Assembly (NCBI GenBank): GCA_027003085.1
Contig: JALWYR010000023.1
Span: 1-28,129 of the forward strand
Origin: Flavobacteriales bacterium
GTDB taxonomy: Bacteria; Bacteroidota; Bacteroidia; Flavobacteriales; Flavobacteriaceae
Length of the DNA: 28,129 nucleotides
Reading direction: 5' to 3'
Shown here: positions 15,874 to 22,265 of the stretch, one piece after another
Layout of the letters: each line of letters starts with the position of its first letter
Position numbering within the stretch: the first letter of the stretch is position 1
The notes under the pieces: model-generated
What the model was told of the DNA's origin: nothing
Database searches by the model: none
Seen by the model: the letters and a program-made list of their open reading frames with translations, nothing else
Made by a program: the position numbers and the translations under genes

Positions 15874-17190
15874 ATGGAAAAATTTTTTTTAACGCTTGTT
15901 TTCGGATTACTCCCTTATGGGATTTCCGTGGCTCAAACTATGGTTTACCGGTCTGAATACGAACAAGCCGGCGATCAGTTATATGATTTGAACGACTCGC
16001 AAGAAGGCTTGGCTTCTTATACTTTGATATCAGGAAATGACGACGGGTATTATACTCTTGACAACAATTCCGGAATTATTAGCGTGGCCCGTCCCATTCC
16101 CGACGCCTTCGATATAATACGTCGCGATACCTTGGTTGTGGGAATTGATGCATCGATTGATACATTGATCATTGTAGATGCCTATGACTACTTCATTCAA
16201 CAATTAAGCCCCGAATATGAGGTGATGGATCAACATGGAGAATATTATGTTGATTCTGCTTCACAATGGACTGCCTATAATAATCTTTGGGGTAGAGGTA
16301 CGGCAGTGCCCGGTCAGGATTTCCGTATAGCAACCATTCACAAAAGCTCTGTGCCCGACACCACTTTCATCATTTGGGATGTTCCGGGCTTGGCCCGAGA
16401 TTACGGAGGATCGTCCGTTTGGTGTTATAGTAATGTTTTCTGGGGAAACCGCTATGGCATGCGAGAAAATTTGCAGGGCTTCCCGTTTCAAATCGCTTCA
16501 ATTGATTCTTTGGAATTGGAGTTTGATTTTGATCAATTATTTGGTGATGATCAATTCAAAATCGCTATGAATATGTTTATGACCGATGAATCGTATCTTA
16601 CTAATTTTTCGGCTAATGATGGCGATTTATTTTTTGTTTTTGATCAAAAAGGAACATGGATTCCTAATTATCCGTATGCTTTGCCCGATACCATAATTTT
16701 AGGAAAACTATTTGCTTTGCGCTATGACGATTCCTTGCGAGGCCGGTTTTATGAACGTCGCAGGGTAATTATCAAAGATAATGAACGGTTAATGTCGGGC
16801 ACACTGGATTTAAAAGGTGTTTTCAACAGGTTTATCGTTGAGGGATATCTGAATCCACAGCAATATATCTATCATATACAACTGGGCGTTGAAGTAACAG
16901 CTGGGTTCGGAGCTATTGCTATCCGACACGGGCATTTTAAGTTTATTCAAAATCAACTGAATACCGGTAGTACAGAACAACGGAAATACCTTATTTATCC
17001 CAATCCTTCCGAAGGAGAAATAATTATTAAAGGTAGCGCCCCTCCATTTGATATTGAAATTTTCGATATAACCGAAAAAAGAATACGTAAATTTAAAATC
17101 TTTACCCGAACACTTAATATTTTCAATCTACCCGCTGGTATTTATACCATTAAAATCAACGGAGAGAGGCATAAATTAATCAAGCGTTAG
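15874..17190 (+). CDS. T9SS-secreted protein, possible cadherin-like plus jelly-roll domains
   Basis: The ATG at 15874 gives a 438-residue product with a clear signal peptide (MEKFFLTLVFGLLPYGISVA); the longer frame from 15817 would lie inside the terminator. Residues about 45-65 (YYTLDNNSGIISVARPI) resemble the strand pattern of cadherin-like repeats. The middle part has NNLWG, WCYSNVFWG and a DLFFVF strand, reminiscent of GH12-type beta-jelly-roll endoglucanases. In that weak comparison the usual nucleophile Glu (EIMIW in GH12) would be Asp, so activity is doubtful. From about residue 370 there is a T9SS sorting domain (LIYPNPSEGEIIIKG, ending LPAGIYTIKINGERHKLIKR). Function is unknown. It forms an AT-rich pair with the preceding exoprotein but sits behind a terminator. 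Confidence 0.75.
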   Translation: MEKFFLTLVFGLLPYGISVAQTMVYRSEYEQAGDQLYDLNDSQEGLASYTLISGNDDGYYTLDNNSGIISVARPIPDAFDIIRRDTLVVGIDASIDTLIIVDAYDYFIQQLSPEYEVMDQHGEYYVDSASQWTAYNNLWGRGTAVPGQDFRIATIHKSSVPDTTFIIWDVPGLARDYGGSSVWCYSNVFWGNRYGMRENLQGFPFQIASIDSLELEFDFDQLFGDDQFKIAMNMFMTDESYLTNFSANDGDLFFVFDQKGTWIPNYPYALPDTIILGKLFALRYDDSLRGRFYERRRVIIKDNERLMSGTLDLKGVFNRFIVEGYLNPQQYIYHIQLGVEVTAGFGAIAIRHGHFKFIQNQLNTGSTEQRKYLIYPNPSEGEIIIKGSAPPFDIEIFDITEKRIRKFKIFTRTLNIFNLPAGIYTIKINGERHKLIKR

Positions 17191-17197
17191 AAGCAGT

Positions 17198-17213
17198 AAA
17201 AACTTCGGTTTTT
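17198..17213. terminator. Small AT-rich hairpin with TTCG loop
   Basis: AAAAAC-TTCG-GTTTTT is a perfect 6-bp stem with a stable TTCG tetraloop, 8 nt after the stop of the T9SS gene. Its T-rich arm could serve as a weak terminator. The short A-T stem keeps confidence low. Confidence 0.35.
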
Positions 17214-17223
17214 CCAGAAGTTG

Positions 17224-17231
17224 TAACTTTG
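17224..17231 (+). promoter_or_regulatory. -7 box of queE
   Basis: TAACTTTG, followed by C, matches TAnnTTTG 20 nt before the queE ATG at 17252. No clear -33 TTG is present. Confidence 0.5.
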
Positions 17232-17251
17232 CCTCTCCTCGACCAAAACTA

Positions 17252-17875
17252 ATGGGGAAAACCGAATTATTGGAACAGGGCTTGGCACTTCCGGTGATGG
17301 AAACCTTCGTCTCCATTCAAGGCGAGGGTTTTCATACGGGGAAACCGGCATTTTTTATGCGTATCGGCGGTTGCGATGTGGGTTGCCATTGGTGTGATGT
17401 GAAGGAAAGTTGGGACCCTGCACGGCATCCGTTGGTGGCTGTGGATGATGTGTTGGTTCAAATTCCGCCGCAACTCGAAACAGTGGTCATTACCGGCGGC
17501 GAACCGTTGGGCTATAACTTGGAATATTTGACCGCCCGCTTGTGCGAAGCCGGCAAAAAAATTCATCTCGAAACTTCGGGAACCGAAACTTTTAGCGGCC
17601 GTTTCGATTGGGTTTGCCTGTCGCCCAAAAAATTTTCGGCACCCTTGCCGCAAAGCTATGCCCTTGCCGATGAACTGAAAATCATTGTTTTCGATAAAAC
17701 GGATTTTGACTTTGCCCGCCAACAAGCCCGGATGGTGGGGCCTGAGGTGCATTTGTTTCTTCAACCCGAATGGAGCCGCAGGAATAAGGTGTTACCTTTG
17801 ATAACGGCCTTTTTGGAGGAAAATCCCGGCTGGCGGTTGTCTTTACAAACGCATAAATACATAGGACTTCCGTAA
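17252..17875 (+). CDS. queE: 7-carboxy-7-deazaguanine synthase
   Basis: QueE is a radical SAM enzyme that contracts 6-carboxytetrahydropterin to 7-carboxy-7-deazaguanine in queuosine precursor synthesis. The 207-residue protein carries the compact cluster motif CDVGCHWC (Cys41, Cys45, Cys48), the preceding substrate loop SIQGEGFHTGKPAFFMR, the radical SAM GGEPL motif, and the C-terminal LSLQTHKYIGLP typical of the family. The ATG at 17252 gives a normal N-terminus; Met16 would also leave the core intact. No other queuosine gene is in the window. The gene appears monocistronic, with its own -7 box. Confidence 0.95.
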   Translation: MGKTELLEQGLALPVMETFVSIQGEGFHTGKPAFFMRIGGCDVGCHWCDVKESWDPARHPLVAVDDVLVQIPPQLETVVITGGEPLGYNLEYLTARLCEAGKKIHLETSGTETFSGRFDWVCLSPKKFSAPLPQSYALADELKIIVFDKTDFDFARQQARMVGPEVHLFLQPEWSRRNKVLPLITAFLEENPGWRLSLQTHKYIGLP

Positions 17876-17923
17876 GATACGACGGATGCTGTTTTTTTCC
17901 GCTTTATTGTCCGATATTTTTAT

Positions 17924-17931
17924 TAACTTTG
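17924..17931 (+). promoter_or_regulatory. -7 box of the OmpA-family gene
   Basis: TAACTTTG, followed by TGC, lies 33 nt before the ATG at 17965. It matches TAnnTTTG. A TTG at 17907-17909 is only 14 nt upstream, shorter than the usual spacing. Confidence 0.45.
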
Positions 17932-17964
17932 TGCTAAACCAATTATTTCAAAAAAATGCACATT

Positions 17965-19326
17965 ATGAAAACCTTGCAAAAACTCGCGTTGACCTTGGTC
18001 TTGGTCTTGACCTGGGGTATTTCCCGGGGACAAAACGATTCCTATCCCTGGCAAATCAACATCGGGACCAATGCCGTGGACTTCTATCCCGCATCCAACG
18101 GGCAGTATCCTTACTTGGGGCAAAAACTTTTTGACAACTTTTTTAATGTAGGTGATCATTACAATATTGCCTATGCCCTGAGCCAATTCCGCGTGGCCCG
18201 TTATTTGGGCGGTAATTTCAGTTTGATGGGCGTTTTGTCGGTAAATGATATCACGCACTTGGGCAATAAAGACGTTAGTCAGGCCTTTTGGAGCGTCGAT
18301 TTGGATATGAAATACGCACTTATTCACAAAAGCGGTTACAAATTCGATCCGTATTTACTCTTAGGTGGAGGTTATACTTGGTATGGCTACAATGATGCCG
18401 GTACCCTTAATGCCGGATTGGGTTTCAACTGCTGGATGAGCGACAATTTCGGCTTTTATGTGGAAAGTACCTACAAACGTTCGTTCGACCCCAATGTGCA
18501 TAACTATTTCCAACATTCGGCCGGTATCGCTTTGCGTCTGGGTGCCAAAGACAGTGATGGCGACGGCATTGTGGATAAAAAAGATGAATGTCCGCAAACC
18601 CCCGGTTTGGAAAAATTCAACGGTTGCCCCGATACCGACGGTGACGGCATTCCCGACAAGGACGACAATTGCCCCAAACTGGCCGGTGATGCCGCCCACG
18701 GCGGATGCCCCGACAGCGACGGCGACGGTGTAATCGACCCCAACGACAAATGTCCGCAAACCGCCGGTTTGGCCCGTTTCAACGGATGCCCCGATACCGA
18801 TGGCGACGGTGTTATCGATAAAGACGACCAATGTCCCAAAGTGGCCGGCCCTGTGGCTAACCAAGGTTGTCCTTGGCCCGACCGCGATAAAGACGGCGTA
18901 GCCGACAAAGACGACCTCTGCCCCGACACGCCGGGCTTGAAAACCAACAAAGGTTGTCCGCAAATCACCAAGGAAGAACAAGCCAAACTCAACGAATACG
19001 CCAAAACCATTTACTTCAAAACCGCCAGTGCAGAGTTTACGGCCAAAACCATTCCCGTTTTGGACGCTATTGTGGTGATTATGAAAAAATATCCCGCATC
19101 CAAATTCCGCATCGAAGGACACACCGACAGCGTGGGTAGTGACGATTACAATATGAAACTCTCCCAACGCCGTGCCGATGCCGTTAAGCAATACCTGATT
19201 GACCACGGTATCGATGCCGGACGTTTGGAAGCCCAAGGATTCGGTGAAACCCGTCCGGTGGCCTCCAACAAAACCCGCTCCGGCCGCGCCAAAAACCGTC
19301 GTGTGGAAATTATTCTGATTCAATAA
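17965..19326 (+). CDS. OmpA-family protein with TSP3 calcium-binding repeats
   Basis: The protein anchors the outer membrane to peptidoglycan. The ATG at 17965 gives a signal peptide (MKTLQKLALTLVLVLTWGIS) and 453 residues; an ATG three codons upstream is also in frame. An N-terminal beta-barrel-like region (about 25-190) is followed by five thrombospondin type 3 motifs (DSDGDGIVDKKDECP and relatives, about 195-325), which are rich in Asp and Cys and expected to bind calcium. The C-terminal OmpA domain (about 340-450) has IYFKTASAEFT, the peptidoglycan-binding stretch IEGHTDSVGSDDYNMKLSQR and the final GRAKNRRVEI. It has its own -7 box and a strong terminator, so it is probably a single-gene, highly expressed unit. 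It might be linked to gliding or T9SS, but no such gene adjoins it. Confidence 0.93.
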   Translation: MKTLQKLALTLVLVLTWGISRGQNDSYPWQINIGTNAVDFYPASNGQYPYLGQKLFDNFFNVGDHYNIAYALSQFRVARYLGGNFSLMGVLSVNDITHLGNKDVSQAFWSVDLDMKYALIHKSGYKFDPYLLLGGGYTWYGYNDAGTLNAGLGFNCWMSDNFGFYVESTYKRSFDPNVHNYFQHSAGIALRLGAKDSDGDGIVDKKDECPQTPGLEKFNGCPDTDGDGIPDKDDNCPKLAGDAAHGGCPDSDGDGVIDPNDKCPQTAGLARFNGCPDTDGDGVIDKDDQCPKVAGPVANQGCPWPDRDKDGVADKDDLCPDTPGLKTNKGCPQITKEEQAKLNEYAKTIYFKTASAEFTAKTIPVLDAIVVIMKKYPASKFRIEGHTDSVGSDDYNMKLSQRRADAVKQYLIDHGIDAGRLEAQGFGETRPVASNKTRSGRAKNRRVEIILIQ

Positions 19327-19349
19327 TTCCCAATCCTCGAATTTATTCG

Positions 19350-19383
19350 AAAAGGCCCTCCGCAGGAGGGTCTTTTCTTTTTT
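19350..19383 (+). terminator. Intrinsic terminator after the OmpA-family gene
   Basis: AAAAGGCCCTCC and GGAGGGTCTTTT (19350-19361 with 19365-19376) pair along 12 bp with one G-T and a GCA loop, followed by a T-rich run to 19384. It starts 24 nt after the stop codon. Confidence 0.92.
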
Positions 19384-19419
19384 TGCTAATTTTACCGGAG
19401 AAATGATTACCACTTTGCT

Positions 19420-19878
19420 ATGAAACGTGCCGTTTTTCCGGGCTCATTCGACCCCATTACCTTGGGCCACACCGATGTGATAGACCGGGCTTTGGAACTT
19501 TTTGACGAAATCATCGTTGCCGTGGGCATCAATGTGGACAAAAAATATATGTTCGACACCGGAAAACGTTTGGAAATGATCCGGGCCGTCTACGGCCGGA
19601 ATCCCAAAATACGCATCGATGCCTACCGGGGACTTACGGTGGATTATTGCCATCGGCAAAAGGCCGACTTTATTTTGCGCGGGCTGCGTAATCCGCAGGA
19701 TTTCGAATTCGAGAAAGCCATTGCCCAAACCAACAGGAAACTGGGAGGCGTGGAAACGGTGTTTTTTCTAACGGGCATCGAAACCTCGCACATCAGTTCC
19801 AGCATTGTGCGGGATATTTTACGCAACGGTGGCAAGGTGGATCAATTGGTCCCGGCGCAAATTATTCCTTATCTTTGA
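19420..19878 (+). CDS. coaD: Phosphopantetheine adenylyltransferase
   Basis: CoaD transfers AMP from ATP to 4'-phosphopantetheine, the penultimate step of coenzyme A synthesis. The 152-residue protein has the nucleotidyltransferase signature GSFDPITLGH (residues 8-17, with His17), the RGLRN loop near the middle, and the C-terminal ISSSIVR motif (usual ISSSxVR). The length is normal for the family. The start ATG at 19420 gives the expected MKRAVFPGSFDP N-terminus. It is followed by nadK with a 13-nt gap, pairing two cofactor genes; the last codons of coaD also contain a good promoter match for nadK. Confidence 0.96.
   Translation: MKRAVFPGSFDPITLGHTDVIDRALELFDEIIVAVGINVDKKYMFDTGKRLEMIRAVYGRNPKIRIDAYRGLTVDYCHRQKADFILRGLRNPQDFEFEKAIAQTNRKLGGVETVFFLTGIETSHISSSIVRDILRNGGKVDQLVPAQIIPYL
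19846..19877 (+). promoter_or_regulatory. nadK promoter embedded in the end of coaD
   Basis: TTG (19846-19848), a 21-nt spacer and TATCTTTG (19870-19877) match the TTG-N(17-23)-TAnnTTTG pattern of the Bacteroidota housekeeping sigma factor. The box overlaps the coaD TGA stop and lies 14 nt before the nadK ATG at 19892. Confidence 0.6.
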
Positions 19879-19891
19879 AAAACATGCTTTT

Positions 19892-20782
19892 ATGCGACTG
19901 GCAGCCGTTTTTTCGCGTTATTATCCCGATACCGATTATCAATACTTGATTGAAATGCTACGGCACTTGGAAACCGAAGGTTTCCGTTTGGCCGTAGAAC
20001 ATAATTTTGCCGCCCATCTCAAAACACTTTGGCAGCCGGAAAAACCTTGGCAGAGTTTTCAAGGTTACAAGGATTTGCCGCGCGAAACTGAGCTTTTTAT
20101 TACCTACGGCGGCGACGGAACCATTCTTCGTGCGGCCACCATTGTGCGCGACACCGGCATTCCGCTGATGGGTATCAATGCCGGACGTTTGGGTTTTTTG
20201 GCCGATATACCCAAAGAAAGCATTACGATGGCTTTGGATAAATATTTAGCCGGCGCCTATTATGTTCAACCCCGCAGTTTATTGGCTGTGGAAACCACGC
20301 CCGAAATGCCCAAAATCAAAGAATTGAACTTTGCCCTGAACGAACTGACCGTTACCCGGAAAAATTCCACGTCTATGATTAGCGTTGAGGTCTCGGTCAA
20401 CGGGGAGTTTCTCAGCACCTACTGGGCCGACGGTTTGATTATTTCCACACCCACGGGTTCCACCGGCTATTCGCTTAGCTGCGGCGGGCCGATTCTTACA
20501 CCCGACACGCGCGGAATGATTATCAATGCCATTGCACCGCACAACCTGACGGTGCGGCCGTTGGTGCTTCCCGACCATTATGAAATTAACCTGGTACCGG
20601 ACGGGCGCGAAAAGGAATTTTTGCTCTCCTTGGATTCGCGCGTGGCCAGTATCCCTTTCGGAACCCGCATAACGGTCAAAAGGGCGGGATTCAAGATGAA
20701 TTTTATCCGTCTGGAAGAATACACTTTTATCCGCACCTTGCGACGAAAATTATTTTGGGGCTATGACAATAGAAACACCTGA
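19892..20782 (+). CDS. nadK: NAD kinase
   Basis: NadK phosphorylates NAD to NADP. The chosen ATG at 19892 gives 296 residues, normal for the family; a longer frame from 19805 would overlap coaD by 74 nt and adds a sequence with no family likeness. The catalytic GGDGT motif is at residues 73-77 (Asp75), followed by NAGRLGFLAD, the NELTV stretch, and the diagnostic ADGLIISTPTGSTGYSLSCG segment that binds NAD. It lies 13 nt after coaD and may be expressed both from that operon and from a promoter within the coaD stop region. It opens the common Bacteroidota gene order nadK - barrel protein - uppS - bamA - ompH. Confidence 0.95.
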   Translation: MRLAAVFSRYYPDTDYQYLIEMLRHLETEGFRLAVEHNFAAHLKTLWQPEKPWQSFQGYKDLPRETELFITYGGDGTILRAATIVRDTGIPLMGINAGRLGFLADIPKESITMALDKYLAGAYYVQPRSLLAVETTPEMPKIKELNFALNELTVTRKNSTSMISVEVSVNGEFLSTYWADGLIISTPTGSTGYSLSCGGPILTPDTRGMIINAIAPHNLTVRPLVLPDHYEINLVPDGREKEFLLSLDSRVASIPFGTRITVKRAGFKMNFIRLEEYTFIRTLRRKLFWGYDNRNT

Positions 20783-20809
20783 TTTACGTTATTATTGACA
20801 CAATATTTC

Positions 20810-20817
20810 TATATTTG
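20810..20817 (+). promoter_or_regulatory. -7 box of the envelope-biogenesis block
   Basis: TATATTTG, followed by C, is an exact TAnnTTTG match 24 nt before the ATG at 20842. TTGACA at 20795-20800 is only 12 nt upstream, too close for a regular -33 or -35 element. Confidence 0.5.
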
Positions 20818-20841
20818 CAGGCATTTCATATATCATTGTAA

Positions 20842-21525
20842 ATGAAATTATTTCCCGTTTTGCTAAGTATTTTTATGAGCTTGAACTTTTGGGGTTTACA
20901 AGCCCAGGTATATGAGTTCGGATTAACGGGAGGCGGAAATAATATCATAAGCGACATCGGCTGCGACGATTTTGTCCGTCCCGACGGATTTTATGCGTCG
21001 GGTTATTACCGGTGGAATATCAATCCGTGGTATAGCTTGCGCATCAATGGCACCTATTCGCAATGGCAACTGGCCGACAGCCGGTCGGCAAATGCCGGAA
21101 AGCGACTTCGAAACTGGAATTCCTCGGGCGACATTAAGGACATCAGCGTTTTGCTGGAATATAATTTTTTGCCGCTCAATCCTTTCAAGCGTCCGGTGCG
21201 GAAACTTATTGTGGTAACACCTTATTTGATGACCGGTGTAGGCTACTACATAACCACTGCACAAGTCCAAGGTTATAATTTTAGAGACGGAGCTTATACC
21301 TTACCTGTGGGTTTCGGTATCAAATTTTCGATAACGCGCCGGCTGAAATTTCATTACGAATTATTGCTTCGTTACACTTTTTCGGACAATTTGGACGGTT
21401 CGCGCACAGTCGATAATAACGTCATTCCATTGAGCAACCCTTGGAGTAAGGATTGGTTTATGACCAATGGCATCGGATTTTCCTACGGATTCGGCAAATT
21501 GCCCTGTTATTTAAATGTATTTTGA
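20842..21525 (+). CDS. Outer-membrane beta-barrel protein (DUF6089-like)
   Basis: This 227-residue protein has a signal peptide (cleavage probably after GLQAQ). It then has alternating aromatic strands ending with GIGFSYGFGKLPCYLNVF, as expected for a small 8-stranded outer-membrane barrel. The start (VYEFGLTGGGNNIISDIG) and the position between nadK and uppS fit the DUF6089 family, which in Bacteroidota is found next to uppS and bamA. Its function is unknown; a role in envelope assembly is suggested only by context. It has its own -7 box, and its stop codon is 2 nt before uppS, so it probably leads the operon with uppS, bamA and the ompH genes. Confidence 0.8.
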   Translation: MKLFPVLLSIFMSLNFWGLQAQVYEFGLTGGGNNIISDIGCDDFVRPDGFYASGYYRWNINPWYSLRINGTYSQWQLADSRSANAGKRLRNWNSSGDIKDISVLLEYNFLPLNPFKRPVRKLIVVTPYLMTGVGYYITTAQVQGYNFRDGAYTLPVGFGIKFSITRRLKFHYELLLRYTFSDNLDGSRTVDNNVIPLSNPWSKDWFMTNGIGFSYGFGKLPCYLNVF

Positions 21526-21527
21526 CC

Positions 21528-22265
21528 ATGACCGCCAAGCACCCACATATCGATCCGGACAAATTGCCCCGCCATGTAGCCGTTATTATGGATGGCAACG
21601 GCCGGTGGGCCCGTCAACGCGGTCAAAAACGAACCTACGGGCATTTGCACGGCGTGGATGCCGTGCGGCGCACCGTGGAAGCCGCCGGCGAAACGGGAAT
21701 CCCGTTCCTTACGCTCTACGCCTTTTCGACCGAAAATTGGAACCGGCCCCAGGAAGAAGTCAACACCTTGATGAATCTGTTGGCCGAAACCATTGAACGC
21801 GAACAGGATAATTTGATCGAAAAAAATATAAGGCTGCACGTGGCGGGCGATATGGAAAAGTTACCGGCCTACGTAAAGGAAAAATTTGCCGCCATATTGG
21901 AAAAAACATCGCCCGGCCACAGGATGACCTTGACCCTGGCCCTGAATTACGGCGGACGTAACGAAATCGTATCGGCCGTAAACCGGATTTTGGCCGAAGG
22001 CCGGCATCAACAGGTGAGCGAGGAAGTTTTTGAACAATACTTGCAAACCGCCCGCCTGCCCGATGTGGACTTGCTTATACGCACCGGCGGCGAACAGCGC
22101 ATTAGCAACTTCCTGCTATGGAAAGCCGCTTATGCCGAATTGTATTTTACCAACGTGCTTTGGCCCGACTTTACCAAGGACGATTTCCTGACGGCCATTG
22201 CCGACTATCAAAAGCGCGAACGGCGCTTTGGAAAAACAAGCGAACAAATTCAAAACCAACGATGA
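21528..22265 (+). CDS. uppS: Undecaprenyl diphosphate synthase (isoprenyl transferase)
   Basis: UppS condenses eight isopentenyl diphosphates onto farnesyl diphosphate to make the lipid carrier of peptidoglycan and O-antigen synthesis. The ATG at 21528 gives 245 residues; the longer frame from 21453 runs through the previous gene and is rejected. The catalytic motif VIMDGNGRWA has Asp22. LYAFSTENWNRP and the C-terminal RTGGEQRISNFLLWKAAYAEL are diagnostic; the usual Arg-x-Ser of the last motif is present as RIS. It starts 2 nt after the barrel gene and overlaps bamA by the 4-nt ATGA, so translation of the three genes is likely coupled. Confidence 0.96.
   Translation: MTAKHPHIDPDKLPRHVAVIMDGNGRWARQRGQKRTYGHLHGVDAVRRTVEAAGETGIPFLTLYAFSTENWNRPQEEVNTLMNLLAETIEREQDNLIEKNIRLHVAGDMEKLPAYVKEKFAAILEKTSPGHRMTLTLALNYGGRNEIVSAVNRILAEGRHQQVSEEVFEQYLQTARLPDVDLLIRTGGEQRISNFLLWKAAYAELYFTNVLWPDFTKDDFLTAIADYQKRERRFGKTSEQIQNQR

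Noticed and set aside
18361..19413. Minus-strand ORF of 350 codons opposite the OmpA-family gene
   Set aside because: Repetitive Val/Gly/Phe sequence is the mirror of the TSP3 and OmpA codons, and it spans the terminator at 19350.
20795..20817. TTGACA as a -35 element for the 20842 gene
   Set aside because: The spacing to TATATTTG is 12 nt, too short for a sigma-70 or a Bacteroidota promoter; probably chance.
22118..22261. N-terminal extension of BamA
   Set aside because: It is a frame inside uppS; the ATGA overlap start at 22262 gives a proper signal peptide.
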